In this document: positions 63,875-64,000 of the stretch, piece after piece
How the letters are laid out: each line of letters starts with the position of its first letter
How positions within the stretch are numbered: the stretch's first letter is position 1
Assembly (NCBI RefSeq): GCF_000759025.1
Contig: NZ_JPOS01000038.1
Coordinates: 124,001 to 188,000 of the forward strand
DNA: 64,000 nt
From: Phaeodactylibacter xiamenensis
Lineage (GTDB): Bacteria > Bacteroidota > Bacteroidia > Chitinophagales > Saprospiraceae
Direction of reading: 5' to 3'
Made by a program: the position numbers and the translations under genes
The notes under the pieces: model-generated
The model's input: the letters and a program-made list of their open reading frames with translations, nothing else
Told to the model about the DNA's origin: nothing
Databases searched by the model: none

Positions 63875-64000
63875 TTAGGAATAAGCTTGTGTAAACCAGT
63901 AGAATAAGGTGATAATGATGGCGTGCAGGATGAGCACAAAGAGGTACATCCGGTTCCACGTCTTCAGGATAGGCGGTGGCCCGTCATCGGGCAAAGGTTG
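63875..64000 (-). CDS. Small single-span membrane protein, 5' end outside the window
   Basis: The stop TAA is at 63877-63875 and the frame is open to the window end; 41 residues are visible. DDGPPPILKTWNRMYLFVLI, then LHAIIITLFYWFTQAYS. One hydrophobic helix is preceded by KTWNRMY, the pattern of small proteins encoded upstream of SSS symporters in Bacteroidota. It ends 68 bp before the symporter start, so the two are probably co-transcribed and the small protein may be an accessory subunit. It is too short for most automatic gene calls. Confidence 0.6.
   Translation of the reverse strand, partial: QPLPDDGPPPILKTWNRMYLFVLILHAIIITLFYWFTQAYS

Overview
The window looks like chromosome of a gliding or surface-attached Bacteroidota bacterium, most likely Saprospiria (Lewinella-like). 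The evidence is five proteins with type IX secretion (T9SS) C-terminal sorting domains of both kinds (type A sorting domain; type B CHU_C gliding-associated domain), a PorV/PorQ-like outer-membrane protein, DUF4199, Bacteroidota-type promoters (TTTG, 18-21 bp, TAnnTTTG), and no obvious Shine-Dalgarno sequences. No rRNA, tRNA or CRISPR array was seen.

Layout. 1-5.7 kb: two T9SS cargo genes (a 5'-truncated CHU_C protein and an FG-GAP/ASPIC-UnbV protein), then a PorV/PorQ-like gene. 5.9-8.0 kb: a TPR/transmembrane/helix-turn-helix regulator behind a strongly structured leader. 8.0-16.5 kb: a cassette holding a 2,040-residue GLUG-repeat surface protein and a small Tat-like exported protein, bracketed by two direct copies of a complex repeat (GT-rich tract plus tandem ~177-bp units). 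16.8-19.0 kb: a translationally coupled HprK-like kinase and an NTP_transf_5 nucleotidyltransferase, then a candidate structured RNA. 19.4-23.2 kb (minus): a fructan/sucrose operon (sugar porter, fructokinase, GH32 lipoprotein). 23.3-31.4 kb: housekeeping genes (CCA-adding enzyme, DusB, NhaD, Tag, RidA, L32, YceD) interrupted by an AT-rich relic of an AlbA_2-type gene. 31.7-40.0 kb: a 2,753-residue modular T9SS adhesin with 17 tandem Cys-containing repeats, followed by an IS4-family element with clear terminal inverted repeats. 41.5-64 kb: crotonase, GMC oxidoreductase, a small envelope/stress group ending in CsbD, a three-gene minus-strand operon of largely unknown function, an NYN-nuclease/cold-shock fusion, BI-1, DksA-like, RadA-DCC-RluA, a decayed Rpn nuclease, AsnRS, and an SSS symporter preceded by a small membrane protein that runs off the edge.

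Functional reading. The window is dominated by cell-surface construction and display: secreted modular adhesins and likely outer-membrane components. One catabolic operon would hydrolyse fructosides outside the cell, import fructose and phosphorylate it. The most interesting leads are: (1) the kinase/nucleotidyltransferase pair, whose kinase has a possible PqqD/RRE-like N-terminus, lying near a small exported peptide with two similar IWG motifs; (2) the repeat family bracketing the GLUG cassette, whose conserved left end contains the stop codon of the preceding gene at both sites; (3) a nested three-way-junction inverted repeat in the regulator leader; (4) a possible ~290-nt RNA with a near-consensus promoter at 19.1 kb. 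All functional assignments come from reading motifs; no database search was run.
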